In this document: one piece after another, positions 51,780-61,191 of the stretch | How positions within the stretch are numbered: position 1 is the first letter of the stretch | Layout: every line of letters begins with the position of its first letter | DNA from: Marinibium conchae | Lineage (GTDB): Bacteria; Pseudomonadota; Gammaproteobacteria; Enterobacterales; Alteromonadaceae | Reading direction: 5' to 3' | Length of the DNA stretch: 64,000 nt | Assembly (NCBI RefSeq): GCF_015595035.1 | Contig: NZ_JADNRN010000001.1 | Location: forward strand, 496,001-560,000 | The notes under the pieces: model-generated | Seen by the model: only the letters and a program-made list of their open reading frames with translations | The model's database searches: none | What the model was told of the DNA's origin: nothing | Translations under genes and position numbers: made by a program

Positions 51780-52913
51780 ATGTCAAAGAATAAAGTTGCA
51801 TTAATTACGGGGGTTACAGGTCAAGATGGCTCTTACCTTGCTGAGTTTTTATTGGAAAAAGGTTATGAGGTTCATGGTATTAAACGCCGCGCTTCATCAT
51901 TAAATACCGAGCGTGTTGACCATATCTATCAAGATAGCCATGAAAACAATCAAAGGTTTTTTCTGCATTATGGTGATTTAACAGACTCATCTAACTTAAC
52001 GCGTATCATCAAAGATGTGCAGCCAGATGAAGTATATAATCTAGGCGCCCAATCTCATGTTGCTGTTTCTTTTGAATGTCCAGAATATACCGCTGATGTA
52101 GATGCAATGGGCACACTACGTTTGTTAGAAGCGATCCGCTTTTTGGGGTTGGAAAAAACAACTAAGTTCTACCAAGCGTCTACCTCTGAATTATACGGTG
52201 AAGTGCAAGAAATTCCGCAAAAAGAAACGACGCCATTTCATCCACGCTCGCCTTACGCAGTAGCAAAAATGTATGCGTACTGGATAGTTGTTAACTATCG
52301 TGAATCATATGGTATGTATGCATGTAACGGTATATTGTTTAACCATGAATCACCCCGCCGAGGTGAAACGTTCGTTACCCGTAAAATAACACGCGCTATT
52401 GCGAATATTTCACAAGGTCTAGAGACATGTTTGTACCTTGGAAATATGGATGCATTGAGAGACTGGGGACATGCTAAAGATTACGTTCGAATGCAGTGGA
52501 TGATGCTACAGCAGGAAACCGCAGATGATTTTGTTATCGCGACGGGCAAACAAATATCTGTACGTGAATTTGTATCATTATCAGCTAGAGAAGTTGGTGT
52601 TGAGCTTGAATTTACCGGTGAAGGTATTGATGAAATAGCGACAGTTAAGGCTATCACGGGAGATAACGCATCAGCATTAAAGGTTGGTGATGTTATTGTG
52701 CGTGTTGACCCGCGTTATTTCCGTCCTGCTGAAGTTGAAACATTATTGGGTGATCCTTCTAAAGCGAAAGAAAAGTTAGGTTGGGTACCACAAATTACAG
52801 TAGAAGAGATGTGTGCTGAAATGGTACAGAATGATTTAAGTAAAGCAAAACAGCACGCATTACTAAAAGCGCACGGTCATAACGTAGCTATGTCAATTGA
52901 AAACCAGGGTTAA
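51780..52913 (+). CDS. gmd: GDP-mannose 4,6-dehydratase
   Basis: 377 residues, extended SDR: '[30 protein letters not shown]', '[13 protein letters not shown]', catalytic '[11 protein letters not shown]', [10 protein letters not shown], '[17 protein letters not shown]'. Makes GDP-4-keto-6-deoxymannose, the precursor of GDP-L-fucose. The fcl gene follows at once. Confidence 0.97.
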   Translation: MSKNKVALITGVTGQDGSYLAEFLLEKGYEVHGIKRRASSLNTERVDHIYQDSHENNQRFFLHYGDLTDSSNLTRIIKDVQPDEVYNLGAQSHVAVSFECPEYTADVDAMGTLRLLEAIRFLGLEKTTKFYQASTSELYGEVQEIPQKETTPFHPRSPYAVAKMYAYWIVVNYRESYGMYACNGILFNHESPRRGETFVTRKITRAIANISQGLETCLYLGNMDALRDWGHAKDYVRMQWMMLQQETADDFVIATGKQISVREFVSLSAREVGVELEFTGEGIDEIATVKAITGDNASALKVGDVIVRVDPRYFRPAEVETLLGDPSKAKEKLGWVPQITVEEMCAEMVQNDLSKAKQHALLKAHGHNVAMSIENQG

Positions 52914-52917
52914 CAGT

Positions 52918-53889
52918 ATGACAGGGTTAAATACTAAGATATTTGTCGCGGGGCATCGAGGTATGGTCGGGTCGGCAATTGTTCGTCAGCTTGAAAAAAG
53001 TGGCCACACTAACATTATCACTCGCAGTCGATCTGAATTAGATCTAGCTAATCAACGGGAGGTACTTGATTTTTTTCAAGCTGAACAAATCGAACAAGTG
53101 TATTTAGCAGCTGCCAAAGTAGGGGGGATTGTTGCAAACAATACTTACCCCGCAGATTTCATATATGAAAACCTAATGATACAGTGTAACGTTATTCATA
53201 GTGCCCATCTATCAAACGTTCAGCAGCTACTTTTTTTAGGCTCTTCGTGTATTTACCCTAAATTAGCCGCGCAGCCAATGCAAGAAACTGCATTACTAAC
53301 AGGTACACTAGAAGAAACTAACGAACCTTATGCAGTGGCTAAAATAGCAGGCATCAAACTATGTGAGAGTTATAATCGCCAATACGGACGAGATTACCGT
53401 AGTGTAATGCCTACTAACCTTTATGGTGCACACGATAATTATCACCCTCAAAATAGCCACGTTATTCCTGCATTATTACGTCGTTTCCATGAAGCAAAAT
53501 TAAATGGTGATAAGAAAGTCGTTGCATGGGGTAGCGGCAAACCAATGCGTGAATTTTTATATGTTGATGACATGGCCGATGCTTCTATTCACGTCATGAA
53601 TTTGGATAAGTCTATTTACGATGATAATACGGGGCCTACATTAAGCCATATTAATATAGGTACTGGGGTTGATTGTACAATCAACGAATTGGTTAAAACG
53701 ATTGCTAAGGTTGTAGGTTTCACAGGCGATATCAAGTTTGATGTGACAAAGCCTGACGGTGCACCACGCAAGTTAATGAACGTTGGCAGACTTAAGGCAT
53801 TAGGCTGGGAATACTCGGTGCCATTAGAAACTGGTCTTTCTAAAGCTTATGAGTGGTTTTTGAATAATCAAGATGAGTTTAGAGGTTAG
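52918..53889 (+). CDS. fcl: GDP-L-fucose synthase
   Basis: 323 residues from ATG 52918 (AGGG 9 bases upstream); a TTG at 52897 is in frame but overlaps gmd. '[17 protein letters not shown]', '[17 protein letters not shown]', '[15 protein letters not shown]' and '[20 protein letters not shown]' identify the epimerase-reductase. With gmd it gives GDP-L-fucose. Confidence 0.96.
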   Translation: MTGLNTKIFVAGHRGMVGSAIVRQLEKSGHTNIITRSRSELDLANQREVLDFFQAEQIEQVYLAAAKVGGIVANNTYPADFIYENLMIQCNVIHSAHLSNVQQLLFLGSSCIYPKLAAQPMQETALLTGTLEETNEPYAVAKIAGIKLCESYNRQYGRDYRSVMPTNLYGAHDNYHPQNSHVIPALLRRFHEAKLNGDKKVVAWGSGKPMREFLYVDDMADASIHVMNLDKSIYDDNTGPTLSHINIGTGVDCTINELVKTIAKVVGFTGDIKFDVTKPDGAPRKLMNVGRLKALGWEYSVPLETGLSKAYEWFLNNQDEFRG

Positions 53890-53895
53890 AAATAA

Positions 53896-54942
53896 ATGAG
53901 AATATTAGTCACGGGTGGCGCAGGTTTTATTGGTTCTGCTGTTATTAGGCACGTTATTAATAATACGAATGATTCTGTGATTAACCTTGATAAATTAACC
54001 TATGCAGGCAATTTAGAATCTTTATCAGAAGTTAGTAACTCAGAGCGATATAGCTTTGAGCACGCAGATATCTGTGACCGCATTGCATTAGAGCGTATTT
54101 TCTCTAAGTATAAGCCTGAAGCAGTAATGCATCTTGCTGCGGAATCTCACGTAGACCGGTCAATAGATGGGCCTGCTGATTTTATCGAAACTAATATAGT
54201 AGGAACTTACACGTTATTAGAAGCAACGCGTCAATATTGGTCGGAATTAGATTCTAAACAGAAATTAACTTTTCGATTTCATCACATATCAACAGATGAG
54301 GTATATGGTGATTTGGAAGGTACAACCGACTTATTTACGGAAACCAGCTCATATGAACCAAGTAGTCCGTATTCTGCTTCAAAGGCTTCAAGCGATCATC
54401 TAGTAAGAGCTTGGTTACGCACCTACGGCTTACCTACAATTATAACTAACTGCTCAAATAACTACGGTCCTTATCATTTTCCTGAAAAACTAATTCCATT
54501 AGTTATTTTGAATGCATTAGACGGTAAAGCTATACCGATATATGGTAAAGGAAATCAAGTTCGTGATTGGCTGTATGTCGAGGATCATGCGCGTGCTCTA
54601 TACGAAGTTGTTACAAAGGGGGATATAGGCGAAACCTACAACGTTGGTGGTCACAATGAAAAACAAAATATAGAGGTGGTTGAAACTATTTGTCAATTAT
54701 TGAATGAATTAGTGCCACAAAAAACTGACTATCAAGATCAAATTGTTTTTGTTAAAGATAGGCCTGGTCACGACCAGCGTTACGCAATAGATGCAAGTAA
54801 AATTGAACGAGAACTAGGCTGGAAACCAGAAGAAACATTCGAAACAGGTCTCAGAAAAACTGTTGAATGGTATTTGAAAAATAAGACTTGGTGCGAACAT
54901 GTGCAAGATGGCTCATATCAGCGAGAGCGTTTAGGAGCGTAA
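53896..54942 (+). CDS. rfbB: dTDP-glucose 4,6-dehydratase
   Basis: 348 residues, extended SDR: '[17 protein letters not shown]', '[22 protein letters not shown]', '[11 protein letters not shown]', [10 protein letters not shown], '[18 protein letters not shown]'. Makes dTDP-4-keto-6-deoxyglucose, the branch point of the next six genes. It starts 6 bases after fcl. No rfbC or rfbD for rhamnose follows, which is telling: the product goes elsewhere. Confidence 0.96.
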   Translation: MRILVTGGAGFIGSAVIRHVINNTNDSVINLDKLTYAGNLESLSEVSNSERYSFEHADICDRIALERIFSKYKPEAVMHLAAESHVDRSIDGPADFIETNIVGTYTLLEATRQYWSELDSKQKLTFRFHHISTDEVYGDLEGTTDLFTETSSYEPSSPYSASKASSDHLVRAWLRTYGLPTIITNCSNNYGPYHFPEKLIPLVILNALDGKAIPIYGKGNQVRDWLYVEDHARALYEVVTKGDIGETYNVGGHNEKQNIEVVETICQLLNELVPQKTDYQDQIVFVKDRPGHDQRYAIDASKIERELGWKPEETFETGLRKTVEWYLKNKTWCEHVQDGSYQRERLGA

Positions 54943-54945
54943 AAT

Positions 54946-55815
54946 ATGAAAGGAATAGTTTTAGCTGGTGGCTCAGGAACCCGTCTGTATCCAATTACCC
55001 AGGGGGTTTCAAAACAGTTATTGCCAATCTACGATAAGCCAATGATCTTTTATCCTATCTCGGTATTAATGCTCGCAGGTATTAACGATATTCTAATCAT
55101 ATCTGCACCAGATGATATTGGCGGATATCAGAGATTACTTGGCGATGGTTCTCGATTTGGTATCAATATTTCTTATGAAATTCAGCTTACACCCGATGGA
55201 TTAGCGCAGGCTTTTATTATTGGTGAAGATTTTATTGGTGATGACAGCGTTTGTTTAGTTCTTGGTGATAATGTTTTTTACGGTCAAGGCTTTTCTCCTA
55301 AGTTACTTAATGCGGCTTCAAGAGAGAAGGGAGCAACAGTGTTTGGCTATCAAGTTAAAGATCCAGAGAGATTTGGTGTTGTTGAGTTTGATAAGGCTGG
55401 TAAAGCTCTTTCTATTGAGGAAAAACCAAGCAAACCAAAATCCAATTATGCTGTTACAGGATTGTACTTTTATGACAATCAAGTTGTTGAAATTGCAAAG
55501 TCAATAAAACCATCACATCGTGGTGAATTAGAGATAACTTGTGTAAATAATGTATATTTAGAGCAAGAAGAATTGAATGTAGAGATGCTTGGTAGGGGGT
55601 TTGCTTGGTTAGATACAGGCACTCATGACTCATTATTGGAAGCGTCGTCTTTTGTGCAAACTATAGAGCATCGCCAAGGTTATAAAATTGCATGTTTAGA
55701 AGAAATTGCGTTCAACAACGGTTGGCTAACTTCTAAACAAATAGAGCAATTCGCACAACCAATGATGAAAAATAGTTACGGAGTGTATCTATTGTCACTT
55801 ATAACTGCAGAGTAA
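54946..55815 (+). CDS. rfbA: Glucose-1-phosphate thymidylyltransferase
   Basis: 289 residues: '[37 protein letters not shown]', '[11 protein letters not shown]', '[19 protein letters not shown]' and '[13 protein letters not shown]' are diagnostic. Provides dTDP-glucose for RfbB. 3 bases after rfbB. Confidence 0.97.
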   Translation: MKGIVLAGGSGTRLYPITQGVSKQLLPIYDKPMIFYPISVLMLAGINDILIISAPDDIGGYQRLLGDGSRFGINISYEIQLTPDGLAQAFIIGEDFIGDDSVCLVLGDNVFYGQGFSPKLLNAASREKGATVFGYQVKDPERFGVVEFDKAGKALSIEEKPSKPKSNYAVTGLYFYDNQVVEIAKSIKPSHRGELEITCVNNVYLEQEELNVEMLGRGFAWLDTGTHDSLLEASSFVQTIEHRQGYKIACLEEIAFNNGWLTSKQIEQFAQPMMKNSYGVYLLSLITAE

Positions 55816-55820
55816 AATTT

Positions 55821-56594
55821 ATGAAAGTTTCATTTAATGAACAGTACAGTTTATTCCTAGATAAAGTTAAGGGTTTTACCGACGAGCCTATCTATCCTCA
55901 CACAATAGAGTCATTTTTTGAGTCTCTCAATGATTGGTCTCAATTTCATTCACTTGAAGATGTTAAAAAGTGGTTTATAGAGAAGAGGAAGTCCTCCTCT
56001 CTCTCAGTAACAAATATTCCCCTAAATGAGGTGAGTGGATGGAAAGCGGATCCTTCGACTGGAAACATATCACATTGTTCAGGAGATTTTTTTACTGTTC
56101 ATGGTCTTCGTGTTAATTCAAAAAATAGAGAAGTCGACATCACTTGGGAGCAACCAATTTTAGAACAGGTTGGCTATGACGGTGGTTTACTCGGTATTAT
56201 AAAGAAAAGATTTAATGATGTTCCTCATTATTTGTGTGAGGCTAAAGAAGAACCTGGCAACTATGGAAAAGTACAAATAAGCCCAAGCTTGCAAGCTACT
56301 TTTGCTAACTTGAATCAAGCCCATGGAGGAAGGAAACCGCATTTCGCAGAGCTCTTTATGTCCAGGGAAAAAAATGAAGATTTGAATGTTTTATTTGATA
56401 GTTGGCTAGCTGAAGATGGTGGTCGTCTACACTTAAAAAGAAACAGAGGTATTTTATTAGAAGTGCCAGCAGATGAGGAAATAGAATTACCCAATGACAA
56501 TTTTATATGGTTGAGTTTATATCAAATAAAACAACTGTTGACGGAGGATGCTTGGATAAACCCTCATGTAAGGGGGATTCTTGCACATGTCTAA
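55821..56594 (+). CDS. NDP-hexose 2,3-dehydratase family protein, single-domain form
   Basis: 257 residues resembling the EvaA/TylX3/SpnO/OleV family that removes water across C2-C3 of dTDP-4-keto-6-deoxyglucose. Recognised by 'SGDFFTVHGLRVNSKNREVDITWEQPILEQVGYDGGLLGII' and 'HYLCEAKEEPGNYGKVQISPSLQATFANL'. Actinobacterial enzymes are about 450-480 residues with two copies of this domain; here there is one, so the enzyme may work as a dimer. Placed right after rfbA with 5 bases between and overlapping the ketoreductase gene, which supports a joint pathway. Confidence 0.75.
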   Translation: MKVSFNEQYSLFLDKVKGFTDEPIYPHTIESFFESLNDWSQFHSLEDVKKWFIEKRKSSSLSVTNIPLNEVSGWKADPSTGNISHCSGDFFTVHGLRVNSKNREVDITWEQPILEQVGYDGGLLGIIKKRFNDVPHYLCEAKEEPGNYGKVQISPSLQATFANLNQAHGGRKPHFAELFMSREKNEDLNVLFDSWLAEDGGRLHLKRNRGILLEVPADEEIELPNDNFIWLSLYQIKQLLTEDAWINPHVRGILAHV

Positions 56595-57570
56595 AGTTAT
56601 AAATATTGGTGTTATTGGTTGCGCCAACATTGCTGATAAGTATGTGATACCAGCAATACAATCCATGCCAGATGAATTTAATTTATTTGCTGTTTGTAGT
56701 CGCAGTGCCGAAAAGTCAGAGGTCTATGCAAAAAAATATGAAACACTAGGTATCGTTGGGTACGAGCAGCTACTGTTAATAGAAGATATTGATGCTGTCT
56801 ATATTCCATTACCTAATAGTATGCATCATGAATGGATAAAAAAATCTTTACTTAAAGGAAAGCATGTTTTGGTAGAAAAGTCTTTAGCTTGCAGTTTAGG
56901 GCAGGTTGAAAGCTTGACATCCTTAGCAAAAAGCAAAGGGTTGGTGTTAATTGAGAATTTTCAATTTAGATTTCATCCACAATTAAAAGTTATTAAGGAA
57001 TTAATTACTAGTGGTGAAATTGGAGCAATTAGAAATCTTAGAAGTAGTTTCGGCTTTCCTCCTTTTTTAGATGAGGATAACATTCGCTATTCTAAAGAAT
57101 TAGGTGGTGGTGCGTTATTAGATGCTGGTGCATATCCAATAAAAGTTAGCCAAGAGTTGCTCGGTGAAGATTTATTTGTAGACTCAGCCACACTGAGCTA
57201 CTGCGGTGAAAAACAGGTTGATATATGGGGCAATGCACAACTTAAAAGTGAAACAGGTGATGTTGTTTCTCAAATATCATTTGGATTTGATAATTTTTAT
57301 CAATGTTCGCTTGAGATCTGGGGGTCTAAAGGGGTTATTAGAGCTGGGCGGATTTTTACATGTCCTCCATCTACAAATGCTACGATAGAGCTATGTAATG
57401 AGAATGGTAAAAAAGTTCTAACCGTGAATGCTGAAAACCACTTTGAGAATATGCTTCAGTACTTTTATAAATTGATCAATAAGGTCTTACCCGTTGAAGT
57501 GGAATATACTTCGTCTATTCATCAGTCCAAATTAATATCTGGAGTATATAAAAAATCTTATGAAAAATAA
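56587..57570 (+). CDS. Gfo/Idh/MocA oxidoreductase, probable NDP-hexose 3-ketoreductase
   Basis: 327 residues from ATG 56587 (RBS AAGGGGGA), overlapping the dehydratase by 8 bases; TTG 56581 is an alternative. N-terminal Rossmann fold 'NIGVIGCANIADKYVIPAI', then 'YIPLPNSMHHEWIKKSLLKGKHVLVEKSLA' with the conserved EK(S/P) lysine. In 2-deoxysugar pathways (SpnN, KijD10-like) this family reduces the 3-keto group after the 2,3-dehydratase. That role fits the neighbour, but the substrate is inferred. Confidence 0.75.
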   Translation: MSKVINIGVIGCANIADKYVIPAIQSMPDEFNLFAVCSRSAEKSEVYAKKYETLGIVGYEQLLLIEDIDAVYIPLPNSMHHEWIKKSLLKGKHVLVEKSLACSLGQVESLTSLAKSKGLVLIENFQFRFHPQLKVIKELITSGEIGAIRNLRSSFGFPPFLDEDNIRYSKELGGGALLDAGAYPIKVSQELLGEDLFVDSATLSYCGEKQVDIWGNAQLKSETGDVVSQISFGFDNFYQCSLEIWGSKGVIRAGRIFTCPPSTNATIELCNENGKKVLTVNAENHFENMLQYFYKLINKVLPVEVEYTSSIHQSKLISGVYKKSYEK

Positions 57571-58645
57571 TATATATGTTACACAGCCTTCTCTAGCGCC
57601 GCTTAATGATTTCGTTGACTTATTACAAGATACTTGGGATACAGGTATACTGACTCATAATGGTCCGTTGGTGAGAAAGCTTGAAGCAGACTTGTGTAAA
57701 ACGCTTAACATAGAACATCTTTCCGTAGTTACCAATGGTACAGTTGCGCTTCAAATGGCAATAAAAGCATTAGAGCTGAAGGGTGAAATTATTACAACTG
57801 CTTTTAGTTGGGTCGCTACTATAAGTGCCATTAAGTGGGAAGGGTGCACACCTGTATTTTGTGATATTGATGAAGATACCTTTAATATTGATATCAAAAA
57901 AATAGAGGGGCTTATTACTGACAAAACTGTTGCTATTATGCCTGTTCATGTATTTGGTAATCCTTGTGATGTTAATGCGATTGAAATCATTGCAAAAAAA
58001 CACGGATTAAAAGTAATTTATGATGCAGCACATGCTATGGGGAGTAAGATAAATGGTTCGAGTTTACTAGAGTTTGGCGATATTTCCGCAACAAGTTTTC
58101 ATGGTACCAAGCTATTTAATACGGCTGAAGGCGGCGCATGCATTACTAAAAGCTTAGATTTAAGCAAAAAGTTAGAGCGGATACGCTTTTTTGGTCATGA
58201 TGATAATAAAGACATTGTTGAAGATGGATTTAATGGCAAAATGACCGAAATTCATGCAGCGCTAGGTTTAGCTAATCTGAAGTATTATTCAGATGTGCTA
58301 GATGACCGCGAAGTTAAATATAAAAAATATAAGTCTGAACTATGTCAGATTGAAGGTATTGGCTTTCAAAAATTATCTATGGGGGAGATCAATTTTTCAT
58401 ATTTTCCAATAGTATTGAAATCAGAAGTAATGTTATTGAAAATTGAAAGTTTACTTAATGAAAACAATATATATCCTCGAAGGTATTTTTATCCATCACT
58501 AAATCATTTATCACAAATAGTGGATTATCAAGAGTGTCCCGTGTCTGAGAGCCTATCTACTAGGATACTATGCTTACCTTTATATAAAAGCTTAACTGAT
58601 AATGAGTTAATGCGGATCGTTCGATTGATCAAAAGGTGTTTTTAA
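57560..58645 (+). CDS. DegT/DnrJ/EryC1/StrS sugar aminotransferase, probable C4 of a dTDP-4-keto sugar
   Basis: 361 residues, PLP-dependent. 'VVTNGTVALQMAIKAL', 'TAFSWVATISAIKWEGCTPVFCDI', 'DAAHAMGSKINGSS' and the PLP-lysine Lys184 in 'SFHGTKLFNTAEGGAC' are seen. It overlaps the ketoreductase by 11 bases. If the 3-keto is already reduced, the only ketone left is at C4, giving a 4-amino-2,4,6-trideoxyhexose. The next gene would formylate this amine. A C3 amination, as in EvaB, is the alternative. Confidence 0.8.
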   Translation: MKNNIYVTQPSLAPLNDFVDLLQDTWDTGILTHNGPLVRKLEADLCKTLNIEHLSVVTNGTVALQMAIKALELKGEIITTAFSWVATISAIKWEGCTPVFCDIDEDTFNIDIKKIEGLITDKTVAIMPVHVFGNPCDVNAIEIIAKKHGLKVIYDAAHAMGSKINGSSLLEFGDISATSFHGTKLFNTAEGGACITKSLDLSKKLERIRFFGHDDNKDIVEDGFNGKMTEIHAALGLANLKYYSDVLDDREVKYKKYKSELCQIEGIGFQKLSMGEINFSYFPIVLKSEVMLLKIESLLNENNIYPRRYFYPSLNHLSQIVDYQECPVSESLSTRILCLPLYKSLTDNELMRIVRLIKRCF

Positions 58646-58660
58646 TATGAGTGTAAATAA

Positions 58661-59380
58661 ATGAAAAGTGTTTTAGTTTTAACTGACAACGTAATTATCT
58701 TTGAAAAATTCAAAGCTATTTGCGAAAAGCATAATAGGGTCGATGTCAAATTTGATTATTTCTGTAGTCCATCATCTGAACACCTTTTTTTAAAACACAA
58801 TGATGTGTGTGTGCTTGATATTCAGAAAAATTATAAAAGTGTTATAGATACATACTCCTTAGTTATTTCTTGCCACTGTAAAAAAATTTTTCCTGCTGAA
58901 TTGGTCAATTCGATTCGTTGTATAAATATACATCCAGGTCTCAATCCTTATAATAGAGGCTGGTATCCACAGGTATTTGCTATTAACAACGGACTTCCTC
59001 ATGGGGCAACAATTCATGAAATGGACGAAGATATTGATCATGGAGCGATAATTGCACAGAAAAATGTTCAAGTTAATCTGGAAGATACGTCATTAACTGT
59101 CTATGAGAGAGTTTTAAATGCTGAAATAGATTTATTTGATAATTTTTTTAATTCCTTGATCGATCAAAGTTATGTCGCACATCCTATGGTTAATGAAGGA
59201 AACTATAACTCGATTCAAGACTTTAGAAATATCAACCATATTGATCTTGACCGTAAAGGAACATTTTCAGAGTTTTATAATTTATTGCGATCTTTGACAC
59301 ATGGGGATCATAAAAATGCTTATATTCTTTCTGAGGATGGAGCAAAGATCTTCATCAGTTTAAATATTGAAAAAAACTAG
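58661..59380 (+). CDS. Sugar N-formyltransferase
   Basis: 239 residues of the formyl-transferase (Fmt/PurN) fold. The catalytic triad can be read as Asn89 and His91 in 'CINIHPGLNPYNRGWYP' and Asp126 in 'DEDIDHGAIIAQ'. Length and motif resemble the dTDP-sugar N-formyltransferases VioF/WlaRD/QdtF, which use N10-formyl-THF on a sugar amine. C-terminal residues are helical without an ankyrin repeat, unlike QdtF. It follows the aminotransferase by 15 bases, so its substrate is probably that enzyme's amino sugar. Confidence 0.8.
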   Translation: MKSVLVLTDNVIIFEKFKAICEKHNRVDVKFDYFCSPSSEHLFLKHNDVCVLDIQKNYKSVIDTYSLVISCHCKKIFPAELVNSIRCINIHPGLNPYNRGWYPQVFAINNGLPHGATIHEMDEDIDHGAIIAQKNVQVNLEDTSLTVYERVLNAEIDLFDNFFNSLIDQSYVAHPMVNEGNYNSIQDFRNINHIDLDRKGTFSEFYNLLRSLTHGDHKNAYILSEDGAKIFISLNIEKN

Positions 59381-59654
59381 CGAGTGAGCCTTGCTTGGTA
59401 CCCTAACAATATTTTTATTTCCATACTAAACCTTTTGTTAGCAAACATTTCTAGTTAATTTAAAAGACAACACGTGTTTTGATGTATTTAACTTCAAGCC
59501 TAAAGCGACTGTGAGATGATTAGAAAAATGTTAAACGATACCGAAATAAAAATACTCGACTGAATATCTAATTTTCCAAAGATATCTAATATTGTTAATA
59601 TTTAAAATACAAAAATGTATTGAGTTATAAATTCTTCACTAAAGTGTCCAAGCA

Positions 59655-61187
59655 TTGTTAGTCAAGTCAAACGGGAGTCAGACAACAATTTTTAGAAAAA
59701 ATATATTAGCAAACTATATAAGTCAAATTTATGTTACTTTGATCGGCATTTTGTTGTTACCTATGTATATAAAGTATATGGGTAGTGAAGCATACGGTTT
59801 AGTAGGTTTTTTTGCCATGTTACAAGCCTGGTTTGGTTTGCTTGATTTAGGCTTGACACCCACGATAGGACGAGAAACAGCTCGTTATAGAGGTGGAGCA
59901 GTGTCTGTATTGGCTTTTAGGCAATTATATCGTGCACTATCTGTGATTTTTATCACTATCGCTGTTCTGGGCGGAGGGGCGTTGTTCTTATCTGCGGATT
60001 TAATAGCAGAAAACTGGCTAAACCTAGAAAACCTTGCAGTTACTGATGTTGTTATCGCAATACAAATAATGGCAATTAGTGTAGCGCTGCGCTGGATGGC
60101 AGGCTTACATCGTGGAGTTGTTGCGGGTGCTGAGCAATTAGTATGGCTTAGCGGTTTTAATGCCCTTGTTGCTACACTGAGGTTTGTTGGTGTATTTGTC
60201 AGCATGTGGTTTTTTGGATTCACACCATTAGTTTTTTTCGTTCACCAGTTCGGCATAGCCTTACTCGAAAATATAGGCTTAATGTTAAAAACATCGCAAA
60301 TACTTCCAAGTAAGCAATGCATATCAACTAAGATAGGATGGTCTTTTTTACCTGTAAAACCAGTACTAAAGTTTTCAGTAACGATTGCATTTACAGCCTC
60401 TGTTTGGGTGTTTGTTACTCAAACTGATAAATTAGTTTTATCTGGTATATTGCCTTTGGACGAGTATGGCTATTTTACTTTGGCTGTTTTAGTTGCTAAC
60501 GGTATTATGGTGTTAGGAGGGCCCGTAAGTTCAGCTATTATGCCTAGGATGACACGACTTTTTGCGGAAAATCAGCATAATGAGATGATTAACCTCTACA
60601 GAAAATCAACTCAGTTAATTGCCATAATCGCCGGCTCAGCATCTTTAACCCTCGTTGTAGCGGCTAAACCTCTGCTTGCTGCATGGACTGGCGACGACAT
60701 TGTAGCCACACAGTCTGCACCAATATTGCAATTATACGCAATGGGTAATCTATTTTTGTCATTTACAGCCATGGCATATTATCTACAATACGCGTTAGGA
60801 AACCTTCGTTATCATTTGATGGGAAATATAGGTCTGGCTGTTATATTGATCCCCTCTATCATTATCGCATCATCAAATTTCGGTGGAATCGGTGCTGGTT
60901 ATGTGTGGTTGCTTATGAATGTTTTATACTTATTCACTTGGATTGCTTTTGTACATCATAAATTGGAGCCAGGGCTATATATAAAGTGGATGCTAAACGA
61001 TATAGTTAAAATACTGCTGCCTGCGGCATTGGTTGCATTATCACTCTTCCTTATTGATATAGAGATAGCTGGCCGGTTGGCATCTCTGGTATTTGTAGTG
61101 TCGGTTGGAATCATTGTCATTGCCACAGCTTTTACTTTTTCTTGCTATGCGTCTAATTTTCGACGTAAATATTTACAGGCTAATTAA
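59655..61187 (+). CDS. wzx: Wzx-type oligosaccharide flippase
   Basis: 510 residues and about 12-14 membrane segments, MATE-like polysaccharide flippase ('NILANYISQIYVTLIGILLLPMYIKYMGSEAYGLVGFFAMLQAWFGLLDLGLTPTIGRETARYRGG'). It would translocate the undecaprenyl-linked repeat unit. The start is uncertain: TTG 59655 has no clear RBS, while ATT 59688 lies 10 bases after GGGAG; no ATG occurs before the first helix. A 274-base AT-rich gap separates it from the formyltransferase gene, in which I see no gene. Confidence 0.85.
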   Translation: MLVKSNGSQTTIFRKNILANYISQIYVTLIGILLLPMYIKYMGSEAYGLVGFFAMLQAWFGLLDLGLTPTIGRETARYRGGAVSVLAFRQLYRALSVIFITIAVLGGGALFLSADLIAENWLNLENLAVTDVVIAIQIMAISVALRWMAGLHRGVVAGAEQLVWLSGFNALVATLRFVGVFVSMWFFGFTPLVFFVHQFGIALLENIGLMLKTSQILPSKQCISTKIGWSFLPVKPVLKFSVTIAFTASVWVFVTQTDKLVLSGILPLDEYGYFTLAVLVANGIMVLGGPVSSAIMPRMTRLFAENQHNEMINLYRKSTQLIAIIAGSASLTLVVAAKPLLAAWTGDDIVATQSAPILQLYAMGNLFLSFTAMAYYLQYALGNLRYHLMGNIGLAVILIPSIIIASSNFGGIGAGYVWLLMNVLYLFTWIAFVHHKLEPGLYIKWMLNDIVKILLPAALVALSLFLIDIEIAGRLASLVFVVSVGIIVIATAFTFSCYASNFRRKYLQAN

Positions 61188-61191
61188 TTAC

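Noticed and set aside
53896-55815. dTDP-rhamnose operon
   Set aside because: rfbB and rfbA are present but rfbC and rfbD are not in the neighbourhood; the following genes point to a deoxyaminosugar.
59381-59654. Gap between formyltransferase and flippase as a possible lost gene
   Set aside because: No remnant of a coding frame or similarity to a neighbour could be read; likely an AT-rich junction between cassettes.
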